NCBI GenBank assembly: GCA_009786575.1
Contig: WQRV01000006.1
Span: forward strand, 1-39,528
Reading direction: 5' to 3'
Source of the DNA: Chitinispirillia bacterium
GTDB lineage: Bacteria > Fibrobacterota > Chitinivibrionia > Chitinivibrionales > Chitinispirillaceae
Length of the DNA: 39,528 nt
In this document: positions 32,328 to 39,444 of the stretch, piece by piece
Numbering within the stretch: position 1 is the stretch's first letter
Layout of the letters: every line of letters starts with the position of its first letter
Program-made: the position numbers and the translations under genes
Notes under the pieces: generated by a model
Told to the model about the DNA's origin: nothing
What the model saw: the letters and a program-made list of their open reading frames with translations, nothing else
The model's database searches: none

Positions 32328-33923
32328 CTAGCCCCCAATCGCCACGAGTCTTCTGGTGCGCCTATTCAGCTTCTTGTCTATAGTTGGCGTATCAACCCCT
32401 CCCATGAAGCCCATAACGGCAGGATGTACCATTATGTCTCTGCGCAGAATCCGCCGAACCAAGTGTAGATTATCCATGCTAACACATCTGGAGAGAGCCA
32501 CGTATGTCTGCCCAAAATCAAAGGCACCCCTCCACCCCATGTCTATGGCTACGGACTCGTAGGTTTGCCCCTGCGACCTATGTATAGTCATTGCCCATGC
32601 AAGCCGCATGGGGAACTGGCGGAATAGGCCAACCCGCTCTTGCACAAGCTCCTTGGTTTTTTTGTCATAGACATACTCGAATTTCTCCCAGTCGCGCGTC
32701 TCAACATTGTGTTCAAGCTTGCCGATTTTTACACCAATAACTTCTGTGCCAAGCCGCGTGATCACCCCCAAGCTTCCATTAACCCACCTATGTGACCTGT
32801 CATTCGCGAGCATCACAACCTGCGCCCCTACTTTTAACTTCAAAAATTCGTCTGCAGGGTATTCATCCCGCGTATACTTGCCAACGATATCAGCCCTGTA
32901 TGTTGACGCTCTGCCCGGCAACTCGTCCAGTTTTTCTTCGTTTCTGAGACGTGCCGCATTATTTGTTGGTACAAGTCTTGGCGAATGCTGGTCGCTAAGC
33001 CCCCTATAACACCGCTGGTTTAGAATAGCCAAATCCTCATTCGTCACCTGATCAATCCGCGTTTTATTCAAAATGTCAAGAAACTCTCCTTTACCTTGCC
33101 TGTGAACATTGGACAGTTCATAAACCGGAATATCTTTCACTGAAGGTGCGGAGAAGAAAAAACGACTTTGGTATCTACCTCTCAAGTACCTAACCTCTGC
33201 GTTGTTCCCGTCCCTGTCTCTCAGCACCGGCGGGAGTTGGTACGGGTCGCCAATCATTATTATTTGCTTCCCACCAAAGGGAAGGTCGCCCCTATTAACC
33301 ATGCGCAGTTTTTGGTCGATGCCATCCATTAAGTCTACGCGGACCATGGAAACCTCATCAATAACGACCGTTTCTACTTTTTTGAGCTTCTCCACGAGAC
33401 TGGTGGGCCAGTCCACCAATGGCGCAATCTTCTCTGGTATTACCAACCCGGGCGCGATCTGAAAGAAGGAGTGTATTGTCTGGCCGCCAATATTTATTGC
33501 GGCAAGGCCAGTCGGCGCCACAACCGCAACGTCTTTTTTTGTTTGTTCTTTGAAGTATCTAAGTAAATACGACTTGCCGGTGCCGGCCTTACCAGTAATA
33601 AACATGGAATTACTCGTACTTTCCATCTGCTCAAAAATATGGCGCTGTTCGTCATCCAGCGTATATGCTTCGCTGGGTTCTGGCTCCCTGGGGGGCGGAA
33701 TATCATTGCGCCGCGAAAACTGGACGGATGGTTTATCGTCAATCGAGGATTGACATTGCAAAAACTGAACGAGTGGTTTGTCGTCAGCCGAAGACTGGCG
33801 CCGTGAAAACTGGACATCTGACCCGCCGACGAGGACGGGTGGGCGTCTTATTGGTGGTACTCGCACCAAATTAGTGTCTTCCGGTCGCGGTTTCAGACCA
33901 AACAACCTCATGAGCCACTTCAT
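32328..33923 (-). CDS. PIF1/RecD-like SF1B helicase with N-terminal FSRR repeats
   Basis: A 531-residue protein. Its core is Walker A GKAGTGKS (111-118), VAPTGLAAINIGG (motif Ia), Walker B VIDEVSMV (187-194), GDPYQLPPV (motif III) and C-terminal MTIHRSQGQTYESVAIDMG with VALSRC, i.e. a complete PIF1/RecD-type 5'-3' DNA helicase. The first ~75 residues are non-helicase and contain an imperfect repeat, VQFSRRQSSADDKPL / VQFLQCQSSIDDKPS / VQFSRRNDI. The gene lies between the XRE repressor and the membrane Mrr-like nuclease, same strand, with short gaps. It may act with the nuclease or in phage recombination/replication. Confidence 0.88.
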   Translation of the reverse strand: MKWLMRLFGLKPRPEDTNLVRVPPIRRPPVLVGGSDVQFSRRQSSADDKPLVQFLQCQSSIDDKPSVQFSRRNDIPPPREPEPSEAYTLDDEQRHIFEQMESTSNSMFITGKAGTGKSYLLRYFKEQTKKDVAVVAPTGLAAINIGGQTIHSFFQIAPGLVIPEKIAPLVDWPTSLVEKLKKVETVVIDEVSMVRVDLMDGIDQKLRMVNRGDLPFGGKQIIMIGDPYQLPPVLRDRDGNNAEVRYLRGRYQSRFFFSAPSVKDIPVYELSNVHRQGKGEFLDILNKTRIDQVTNEDLAILNQRCYRGLSDQHSPRLVPTNNAARLRNEEKLDELPGRASTYRADIVGKYTRDEYPADEFLKLKVGAQVVMLANDRSHRWVNGSLGVITRLGTEVIGVKIGKLEHNVETRDWEKFEYVYDKKTKELVQERVGLFRQFPMRLAWAMTIHRSQGQTYESVAIDMGWRGAFDFGQTYVALSRCVSMDNLHLVRRILRRDIMVHPAVMGFMGGVDTPTIDKKLNRRTRRLVAIGG

Positions 33924-33989
33924 TTATTATGTCTCCTTAGTAACTACCTCAGTTAAAGTCAACGTAAGTAATTGGCCCGTCCACACGTA

Positions 33990-34457
33990 TTACGCGAGAC
34001 CGACGCTTTTTTCGCCCCCGTACTGCGCTGTGGATAATCGCTTGTTTTCGGTAGACAGCCTGTTATTTTCCTCGGTTAGGCGGTGGATAACTACTTTTTG
34101 CATACCAATCTCATCTTGCAGGCTATCAACATGTTCTCCTTGCAACTTTATGAATGCTAATAAAACCTGATTGGCGTGTTTATAGTTTACGTCGCCATCC
34201 ATCGCACCTGCCGTAAACCCATCTATGGCCTGAATTAGTTGGCTAATAGAGTCAAGGCTGGCGGACGGCTGAGGCATTATACCCTGCTCACACAATAAAT
34301 CGTTTATTTTAGCTGCATTGGCACGGTTGGGGGAACGGTTTTCTCCAGTCTCTAACGCAGAAACTGCCTTTTGGGTTATGCCGAGCCTTTCTGCCAATTC
34401 AGCCTGCGACCACCCCATTTTTTTTCGCAAATCAGTCAACGCTTGCCCATAATCCAT
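33990..34457 (-). CDS. XRE-family HTH repressor-like protein
   Basis: A 155-residue protein. An N-terminal HTH (~5-60) reads LRKKMGWSQAELAERLGITQ, KAVSALETGENRSPN. The C-terminal ~45 residues are a coiled coil with repeated asparagine/leucine heptads (HRLTEENNRLSTENKRLSTA), probably for dimerisation; there is no LexA/CI-type protease domain. AAGGAG lies eight bases before the ATG. Divergent to a Cro-like gene across an operator-like region, it is the likely lysogeny repressor or immunity-region regulator, though induction would not be by RecA-stimulated self-cleavage. Confidence 0.82.
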   Translation of the reverse strand: MDYGQALTDLRKKMGWSQAELAERLGITQKAVSALETGENRSPNRANAAKINDLLCEQGIMPQPSASLDSISQLIQAIDGFTAGAMDGDVNYKHANQVLLAFIKLQGEHVDSLQDEIGMQKVVIHRLTEENNRLSTENKRLSTAQYGGEKSVGLA

Positions 34458-34488
34458 AGAAAGAACTCCTTTCTATAAAAAATATGTG

Positions 34489-34521
34489 TAGTAAAATCAA
34501 CAACTTACACACATTTTACTA
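34489..34521. promoter_or_regulatory. Operator-like inverted repeat in the divergent control region
   Basis: A perfect 9-bp inverted repeat TAGTAAAAT / ATTTTACTA is separated by 15 bases, with GTGTA and TACAC also inverted inside it. It lies ~30 bases upstream of the repressor ATG and ~140 bases from the Cro-like gene, close to a possible repressor promoter. It is a likely binding site for the XRE protein. Confidence 0.55.
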
Positions 34522-34538
34522 TTTTCAGAATTTTTTTA

Positions 34539-34567
34539 TTGCTTTTTGATTCTAAAAATAGTATATT
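34539..34567 (+). promoter_or_regulatory. Early promoter for the rightward operon
   Basis: TTGCTT, 17-base spacer, TATATT: a good sigma70-type promoter just right of the operator, reading towards the Cro-like gene. The transcript would have a ~90-base leader containing the inverted repeat at 34593-34629. A second box, TATAAT (34641-34646), lies nearer the gene but lacks a clear -35. Confidence 0.55.
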
Positions 34568-34592
34568 ATGGGTGTAGCTGTTGCTGTGTCTG

Positions 34593-34629
34593 TTGCCCCT
34601 TGTGCCAATGCCAATTAGACAGGGGGCAA
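34593..34629 (+). other. Inverted repeat in the early leader RNA
   Basis: TTGCCCC at 34593 and GGGGCAA at 34623 form a 7-bp stem with a 23-base loop in the leader of the early operon. No T-run follows, so it is not an obvious terminator. It could be an RNA-structure control element or a second operator. The loop contains TGCCAATGCCAATT (two TGCCAAT copies). Confidence 0.4.
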
Positions 34630-34659
34630 TTCTTAAACAATATAATATATGGGGTTTAT

Positions 34660-34857
34660 ATGTCAAAGTTAAACTGGCAGATTTATTCCGCACGGCTGAA
34701 AAAAGCCGGGGTAACGAAGGCGGAAATCACGCGGAAAACCGGCATTGATTACAGCCGCCTTGTCGGTTTCTTCAACGGCTACTGGGACCTGCGGGCGGAA
34801 GAACTTGCCAAGGTAGACGCCGTCCTCAGCGCGTCGGCGGCAGAGGGGGCGGCATAA
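34660..34857 (+). CDS. Cro-like small HTH protein
   Basis: A 65-residue protein starting MSKLNWQIYSARLKKAGVTK. The ORF-track start (34546) is rejected because it would begin in the promoter region. The helix-turn-helix reads KAGVTKAEITRKTGIDYSRL, VGFFNGYWDLRAEELAKVDA, typical of minimal Cro/YdaS-like repressors. It is first in the rightward operon and divergent from the XRE repressor, so it probably turns off the repressor side after commitment to lytic growth. Confidence 0.75.
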   Translation: MSKLNWQIYSARLKKAGVTKAEITRKTGIDYSRLVGFFNGYWDLRAEELAKVDAVLSASAAEGAA

Positions 34858-34858
34858 C

Positions 34859-35035
34859 ATGTCAAAAATTGTCGAAGTCCCCGACCCGTCCGACGGCCTA
34901 ATCCCCGTCAACCCGGCCTTGTGGAGGGCGATGGTTAATCGCGCGGCGGAGGCGGATCGGCTTGAGGAACAAGTTCGTAGGCTGTCCGATGAAAACGCGG
35001 GGCTCATGAAAGCATTGTTGGCGCGGACTATTTAA
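34859..35035 (+). CDS. Small coiled-coil protein, coupled to the Cro-like gene
   Basis: A 58-residue protein, too short for the ORF track. It begins MSKIVEVPDPSDGLIPVNPA one base after the Cro-like stop, and continues as a coiled coil (RAAEADRLEEQVRRLSDENA) ending GLMKALLARTI. The tight spacing and normal codon use make it a real gene. Similar small proteins with PxPxxxLxxVxPxxW-type starts follow Cro-like genes in other phages; their function is unknown to me. Confidence 0.65.
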   Translation: MSKIVEVPDPSDGLIPVNPALWRAMVNRAAEADRLEEQVRRLSDENAGLMKALLARTI

Positions 35036-35077
35036 CGGTCTGCGCCGCCTTTAACTTATAAAAACAGCGGGGTCCAG

Positions 35078-35209
35078 ATGTACCGCATCACAAACAAAAC
35101 ACGTAAATTCGGGCGCGCTGTCCGCAGGGGGCGCAGGGGTGGGATGGACCCCCTACCCTGCACCAGGCCGACGGCGGCGCGCCCTTTGTTGAAGGGGGTC
35201 CACTCATGA
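35078..35209 (+). CDS. Very small basic ORF overlapping the next gene (ATGA)
   Basis: A 43-residue ORF starting MYRITNKTRKFGRAVRRGRR. Its TGA overlaps the next ATG (ATGA), which supports coupling. The upstream site GCGGGG is weak. The composition is very basic and includes C and P near the end. It could be a short nucleic-acid-binding protein or simply a coincidental open frame in the leader of the following gene. The bases AGCGGGGTCCA before it match the duplicated leader 20-mer in part. Confidence 0.35.
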   Translation: MYRITNKTRKFGRAVRRGRRGGMDPLPCTRPTAARPLLKGVHS

Positions 35210-35478
35210 AAGAAGGGGTTAATAGTTTGCACCGCCTGCTCTTCGGCCAGCTCGAAAAGCTCGCGGACGAGGAGATCAGCGGCGTAGACCTTGAGCGGGA
35301 GATCCGCCGCACCGACGCGATGGTCGCGGTTGGTACGTCCCTGCTCAAGGGCTACGACATTATGCTTAAGGTGGCCGTAATGCGCAGCAATATCGGCGGC
35401 GGCAATATTGAGCTTCCGCCGCAGCTGGGCGGTCCGGTTATTGACGCTCAGATTGGGGGGGGCGATGACGGCAACTAA
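35206..35478 (+). CDS. Small helical early protein
   Basis: A 90-residue protein starting MKEGVNSLHRLLFGQLEKLA. It is helical (DEEISGVDLEREIRRTDAMV, AVGTSLLKGYDIMLKVAVMR) with a Gly/Pro-rich tail. Its end overlaps the HNH gene start by 14 bases. Proteins with LxxLxxxxxxGExLxxExxR followed by (V)AxxLxxxxxxxLKA are common in front of replication/HNH genes of phages and are of unknown role, perhaps small accessory or DNA-binding factors. No specific family is claimed. Confidence 0.65.
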   Translation: MKEGVNSLHRLLFGQLEKLADEEISGVDLEREIRRTDAMVAVGTSLLKGYDIMLKVAVMRSNIGGGNIELPPQLGGPVIDAQIGGGDDGN

Positions 35479-36109
35479 AGCACGGCGCCCCTACACATCG
35501 CGCCACTATTACACGCCGGAAGAGATCGCCTTTATCCGCGAATCCTTCATAGCTCACGGCCGCGAGGAGACAATATCCCTTTTTGCAGAGCGTTACGGTG
35601 TCAGGCTGACCGTCTCGCAATTCAAGAATACCGTCCAACGAGCTGGAATAAAAGCAGGCAGGCCCGGCGGGTTCAAGAAGGGGAACAAGATCCGGCGGAT
35701 CAATAGCGCCGCTCCGCACTTGGAGGCTTTTCGATTCAAAAAGGGTTGCGCTATAAGGTCTTTGCCTATAGGGTCGGAGTGTGTAGACTCGCGGCGCCAG
35801 TCGCGGCAGTACGTATACGTGAAGGTTGCCCAGCCCAACGTCTGGCGGCTTAAGCATCAGGTTGTATGGGAGAAGGCGCATGGGCGTGAAATACCCACGG
35901 GGCATGTTGTCATGTTCGGGGACGGCAACACCCGCAATTTTGAGGTGGACAACCTCATACTTGTATCGCGCGAGGAGCTTGGTATAATGGCGGCGCAAAG
36001 GCTGTACTTCCCCGACGCTGAGATGACACGTACCGGGGCGGCATTGGCGGCGCTGCAGGTTGCCAGAAATAAGATAGTCAAAAACAAACCAAAAACCGAA
36101 AGGGTATAA
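35465..36109 (+). CDS. HNH homing-type endonuclease
   Basis: A 214-residue protein. The start at 35465 (MTATKARRPYTSRHYYTPEE) is preferred over 35408 because of its context overlapping the previous gene. An N-terminal winged-helix-like DNA-binding segment (YTPEEIAFIRESFIAHGREE) is followed by a basic linker and the HNH core KHQVVWEKAHGREIPTGHVV, MFGDGNTRNFEVDNLILVSR (H131, H147, N/D pattern). This is the common phage HNH_3-type architecture. It nicks or cuts DNA. The gene is packed in the early operon, three bases before the ParB-like gene, rather than inside an intron, so it may be a resident early nuclease or a free-standing homing enzyme. Confidence 0.85.
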   Translation: MTATKARRPYTSRHYYTPEEIAFIRESFIAHGREETISLFAERYGVRLTVSQFKNTVQRAGIKAGRPGGFKKGNKIRRINSAAPHLEAFRFKKGCAIRSLPIGSECVDSRRQSRQYVYVKVAQPNVWRLKHQVVWEKAHGREIPTGHVVMFGDGNTRNFEVDNLILVSREELGIMAAQRLYFPDAEMTRTGAALAALQVARNKIVKNKPKTERV

Positions 36110-36111
36110 TC

Positions 36112-37761
36112 ATGGCTAAAAAGAAAACAAGTACAGGCATCGGGAAACTCAATCCCGCAATAGTCAAAGCTATTCAGGCCGGCGAGAAGCGCCGTGTAGC
36201 CGACGTGCCGGAAGACCGCGCCGGTAATGGCAAACCCGCCGCCCGTAAAGCGGCTAAAAACAAGCCCGCCGAGGCCGTCCCGGACGCTCTCCCTCCGGCG
36301 CAGGTGGGGTATAAGTGGAGGTTTGACGAAGCTGTGCCGCTCTCCCTCATCCGCGTCGTCAAGAACAGCCGCCGCGGGCGCATCACACCGGAGAGCGACC
36401 CGAAGGTACTGGAACTGGCGGACGACATCGAGCGTACCGGCCTCCAGGCGCCCCTGTTGCTGCGCGAAGTAACGGGGCAGGACACGTTCGACGTCATCGC
36501 CGGCCACAGGAGATTTTTCGCGCTGGAGATAGTCCGGTCCCGAAACCCTGAGCGCAGCGCTGCCATGTCGCGGATATTCACCGGCCTGACCGATGATCAG
36601 GTGATGGATATGCAGACGGCGGAGAATATCCACCGCAAGGACCTCCTCCCAACCGAAGAGGCCGAGATATACAGGCGGCTGCACGACGACCGCGGCTGCA
36701 AGGTCGAGGAGATCGCGCTGCGCGTGGGCAAGTCCCCCAAGCATATTAGCCGCTACCTCCGTCTGCTGTCCCTGCCGGAGAACCTGCTGGAACAGATTGA
36801 CGACGGGACCCTGAGCCTTACAAAGGCCCAGATACTCTGTTCCATGCCGGATAGCGTCCTTAAAGAGTTTGCTGCGGGCGAGTATGCCTGGATGCTGCGG
36901 GGCGGCTACAACGCCAAGCAGTTCGCCGACGAGCTCACGGAGCGGTTCTTCGGCAGCTTAAACGACGACGACCTTCCTTTCGACCGGAAAATGAAATACG
37001 TAGACCCGGAGACCAAGAAGGTATACCCTCCCTGCGCCAAGTGCCAGTACAAGGATCAGATCGACCTGTTCCGCGAATACGCTGCCGACGGCACCTGCCC
37101 AAACAAAGAGTGCTTCGACACCAAGGGGAATATCGCCTGCGCCCTCGAATCTGCGGAACGCCATGAGAATGCCGCCGCCGCGGAGCTCGCCGAGGAGTAC
37201 CCTACCGGCAATACAGGCGGCAGTTCTCTAATGTCCCCGAAGGAGATGAAGGCATGGGAGGCGGAGCGGGTCAGGCGGAACGAGGAAGGGGCGGCGGAGC
37301 AGGCGGAAAGGCGCAAGGCGCGAATGGATCAGAATATCAGACGGACTGATTACTATGTGGGCGAGTTGCTCCAGAGGTCGTTCAGCCCGGTCGCCGTCCA
37401 CGACTTCATGTTCCCGTGGAACAAAATAGCGGTCGAAGACGATGATGGGGAGCTGGAGTCTGCCGTCAATGCGCTCTTCACAAAATACATCAACAAGCGC
37501 ATATCGCAGTTGAAGGCTGGCTGTTCGCACGGCGATTTCTTCAAGGCGTTCCTTATCGCCTCAATCTTTGAAGCTGATGATTTTGATACCAATGATCTCG
37601 CCGAGTTCATAGGCTGCGAAGTATTCCCGGAGGATAAAGCCGAGGAGGAAGACGCAGAGGATGACGACAGCGAAGACGGCGGCGATTATGACGTAGCGGA
37701 GGATCTCGAAGAGGCCCCCTACGGTGACGAGGACGATGTCGAAGAAAGCGCGGAGGGATAA
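36112..37761 (+). CDS. ParB-like CTPase/DNA-binding protein with Cys cluster
   Basis: A 549-residue protein with a Lys-rich N-terminus. The ParB N-terminal domain (~70-175) has the nucleotide-binding motifs GHRR (131-134) and ENIHR (171-175). An HTH (~195-220) reads KVEEIALRVGKSPKHISRYL. A Cys cluster follows (C308, C311, C329, C334) that may bind zinc, then charged helices and a very acidic C-terminus. ParB proteins are CTP-dependent DNA clamps. In phages they serve partition of plasmid-like prophages or replication/transcription control. No ParA-like gene and no parS were seen here, and the gene precedes replication genes, so a replication-linked role is plausible. Confidence 0.85.
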   Translation: MAKKKTSTGIGKLNPAIVKAIQAGEKRRVADVPEDRAGNGKPAARKAAKNKPAEAVPDALPPAQVGYKWRFDEAVPLSLIRVVKNSRRGRITPESDPKVLELADDIERTGLQAPLLLREVTGQDTFDVIAGHRRFFALEIVRSRNPERSAAMSRIFTGLTDDQVMDMQTAENIHRKDLLPTEEAEIYRRLHDDRGCKVEEIALRVGKSPKHISRYLRLLSLPENLLEQIDDGTLSLTKAQILCSMPDSVLKEFAAGEYAWMLRGGYNAKQFADELTERFFGSLNDDDLPFDRKMKYVDPETKKVYPPCAKCQYKDQIDLFREYAADGTCPNKECFDTKGNIACALESAERHENAAAAELAEEYPTGNTGGSSLMSPKEMKAWEAERVRRNEEGAAEQAERRKARMDQNIRRTDYYVGELLQRSFSPVAVHDFMFPWNKIAVEDDDGELESAVNALFTKYINKRISQLKAGCSHGDFFKAFLIASIFEADDFDTNDLAEFIGCEVFPEDKAEEEDAEDDDSEDGGDYDVAEDLEEAPYGDEDDVEESAEG

Positions 37762-37768
37762 CCGAACC

Positions 37769-38638
37769 ATGCCGCGCCGCGCCTACATCAAATTCTACAC
37801 CGCCGATTTCTTGGTAGGGATCACTGGTATGACCAATGCCCAGGTTGGCATGTACATACAGTTGATCTCCTTGGAGAATGAAAAAGGCCATCTCTCCGAG
37901 AAAATAATGCGCCACGTCTGCGGCGGTGTAAACAGGGCAGTCTTCGACAAATTTTTAATTGACGGGGACGGGAATTATTACACCCGGCGCGGCGAAGAGG
38001 GATTAGTTGAATATGCTGAATTATGCGCCAAAAATGCAGAAAACAGCAAAAAAGGCGGTCGCCCTAAAAACCCAGTGGGTTCTGAAATTAAACCCAAAGA
38101 GAGCCCAGTGGGTTCTGAAATTAAACCCAAACAAAATCCAGCGGGTTCTGAAACGCAGTCCGTAGAAAAACCCACTGGGTTATTTTTAGAAACCAAGCGC
38201 GCTTTTGATTCTGATTCTGATAAACCACAGAATCAGAATACTCTCTCTCTTGAATCCCCTGTTAATAATACTTGTTTTAAAAACAATGGGTTAATAGAAA
38301 AAAATGTATGTAACACAGAAGGCGCGCGAGGGGCGGCGGGTCAGCCGGAGGGAGCCAAAAAGTACGGCGCGCACGGCTGGGTGCGCCTCACCGACACCCA
38401 GTTCAAAGCCCTTATCGCGGAGTTCGGGGGCGAGGTCGTGGGCCGCCACGTCGCGATCGTGGACCAGCGCGCACAAGCTACAGGTAACGCGCACAAGTGG
38501 AAAGACTGGGACCTTAAGATCCGGCAAGCTATCGCCGAGAAGTGGGGCACGAATCCGGCCCCGGCACAAAAATCAACCGATGAAGGGAGGCTGCATGAAT
38601 TCGAGCGTAACGCTGTCGGCAAATACAACCACCTCTAA
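37769..38638 (+). CDS. DUF1376-like replication initiator (O-protein analogue)
   Basis: A 289-residue protein. The start at 37769 (MPRRAYIKFYTADFLVGITG) matches the DUF1376 beginning (WY/KFYxxDFLxxTxxMxxxxxGxYxxLL) better than the track's 37724. The N-terminal ~85 residues are a likely winged-helix DNA-binding domain. The middle (~100-145) has an 11-residue repeat (NPVGSEIKPKES-type) encoded by iteron-like DNA. The C-terminal ~70 residues (YGAHGWVRLTDTQFKALIAE) resemble a DnaD-like loader-binding region. The gene overlaps the DnaC-like gene by 44 bases, the classic initiator/loader pair. Confidence 0.75.
   Translation: MPRRAYIKFYTADFLVGITGMTNAQVGMYIQLISLENEKGHLSEKIMRHVCGGVNRAVFDKFLIDGDGNYYTRRGEEGLVEYAELCAKNAENSKKGGRPKNPVGSEIKPKESPVGSEIKPKQNPAGSETQSVEKPTGLFLETKRAFDSDSDKPQNQNTLSLESPVNNTCFKNNGLIEKNVCNTEGARGAAGQPEGAKKYGAHGWVRLTDTQFKALIAEFGGEVVGRHVAIVDQRAQATGNAHKWKDWDLKIRQAIAEKWGTNPAPAQKSTDEGRLHEFERNAVGKYNHL
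38071..38310 (+). other. Candidate replication origin: iterons plus AT-rich segment
   Basis: CCCAGTGGGTTCTGAAATTA begins at 38071 and 38104, and a shortened copy (TCCAGCGGGTTCTGAAA) at 38137, giving an exact 33-base period. CCCACTGGGT follows at 38171 in partly inverted form. The core CCCAGTGGG is near-palindromic. An AT-rich stretch (38185-38310) with runs of A/T and GATTCTGATTCTGAT follows directly. Iterons plus an AT-rich unwinding region inside the initiator gene is the layout of the lambda origin in gene O. The origin function is inferred. Confidence 0.55.
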
Positions 38639-39443
38639 TATCGCCGCGCCGCCGGAGGCACAGCCCACGTGCCGCTTACATCCGGGCGTAGCCCTCACGG
38701 TGGAAGTTTACGGTTTTGGCGCGCATAGCTATACGCAGCGCCGCTGCCCAATATGCAGGGCGGCCGCAGATCGCGCGGAAGAGGAGCGGCGGCAGGCGGA
38801 AAAGCGCCGGCAGCTGCTACGCGGCATCCCTCACCATTACCACGGCGCCGATCTCGCCGCGCTCGAACCCGATAAGTTCCAGCTGAAGAAAATAACCGCA
38901 GACGGCGAATCGGTATACGTGCGCGGCGGGTGGCCCCTGCTCAAGAGGTGGATCATCGCGCCGCGGGGGTTCTGCTACCTCTACGGCGATTGCGGCACGG
39001 GCAAAACCTACGTCGCATGCGCCGCAATGAAGCGGTTCAACTCGGAGGGCAAGCCCGCGGAGATCACGTTCGCCAATGAGACTTTCCTGCGCCTGCGCCA
39101 CAGCTACGAGAAAAACGCGCCGCAGGGCGAGGCGGAGATACTCAACCGCATAGCCCCGGAAGACGGCCGCCCCCACATCGCCATCATAGACGATCTGGGC
39201 GTGCAGCTGAAAAGCAAGCACGTGGTAGAAACGTGGACGCTGCTGATAGACCGGCTCGCCCGGAACAACACGCCCGCGCTCATAACGACCAACCTGTCGC
39301 CGGCGGAAATAGGTGACCTCCTCGGCGACCGCGTAGCCTCCCGCCTCGCATCAGGCCCGGTGATAAAGCTCACGGGCCCAGACAGGAGAATGCGCGCAAA
39401 AGACCCGGCAGAAGCCGGCGAACAGTGGTGGCAGAAATTGTAA
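38595..39443 (+). CDS. DnaC-like AAA+ helicase loader
   Basis: A 282-residue protein. The start at 38595 (MNSSVTLSANTTTSNIAAPP) has AGGGAGG just upstream; the track's 38304 start is out of place because it lies inside the preceding gene. An N-terminal zinc-finger-like set (C26, H29, C51, C54) is followed by a coiled segment. The AAA+ domain has Walker A GDCGTGKT (131-138), Walker B IAIIDD (195-200), sensor region ALITTNLS and an arginine finger near RVASRL. It loads the host replicative helicase at the origin with the upstream initiator, with which it overlaps by 44 bases. Confidence 0.88.
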   Translation: MNSSVTLSANTTTSNIAAPPEAQPTCRLHPGVALTVEVYGFGAHSYTQRRCPICRAAADRAEEERRQAEKRRQLLRGIPHHYHGADLAALEPDKFQLKKITADGESVYVRGGWPLLKRWIIAPRGFCYLYGDCGTGKTYVACAAMKRFNSEGKPAEITFANETFLRLRHSYEKNAPQGEAEILNRIAPEDGRPHIAIIDDLGVQLKSKHVVETWTLLIDRLARNNTPALITTNLSPAEIGDLLGDRVASRLASGPVIKLTGPDRRMRAKDPAEAGEQWWQKL

Positions 39444-39444
39444 T

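Noticed and set aside
35066-35080. AGCGGGGTCCA before the 43-aa ORF as a third leader copy
   Set aside because: Only 11 bases match and the opposite strand and context differ; this may be chance.
38304-38594. N-terminal extension of the DnaC-like ORF in the track
   Set aside because: Out-of-frame reading of the initiator gene; the ATG at 38595 has a strong ribosome-binding site.
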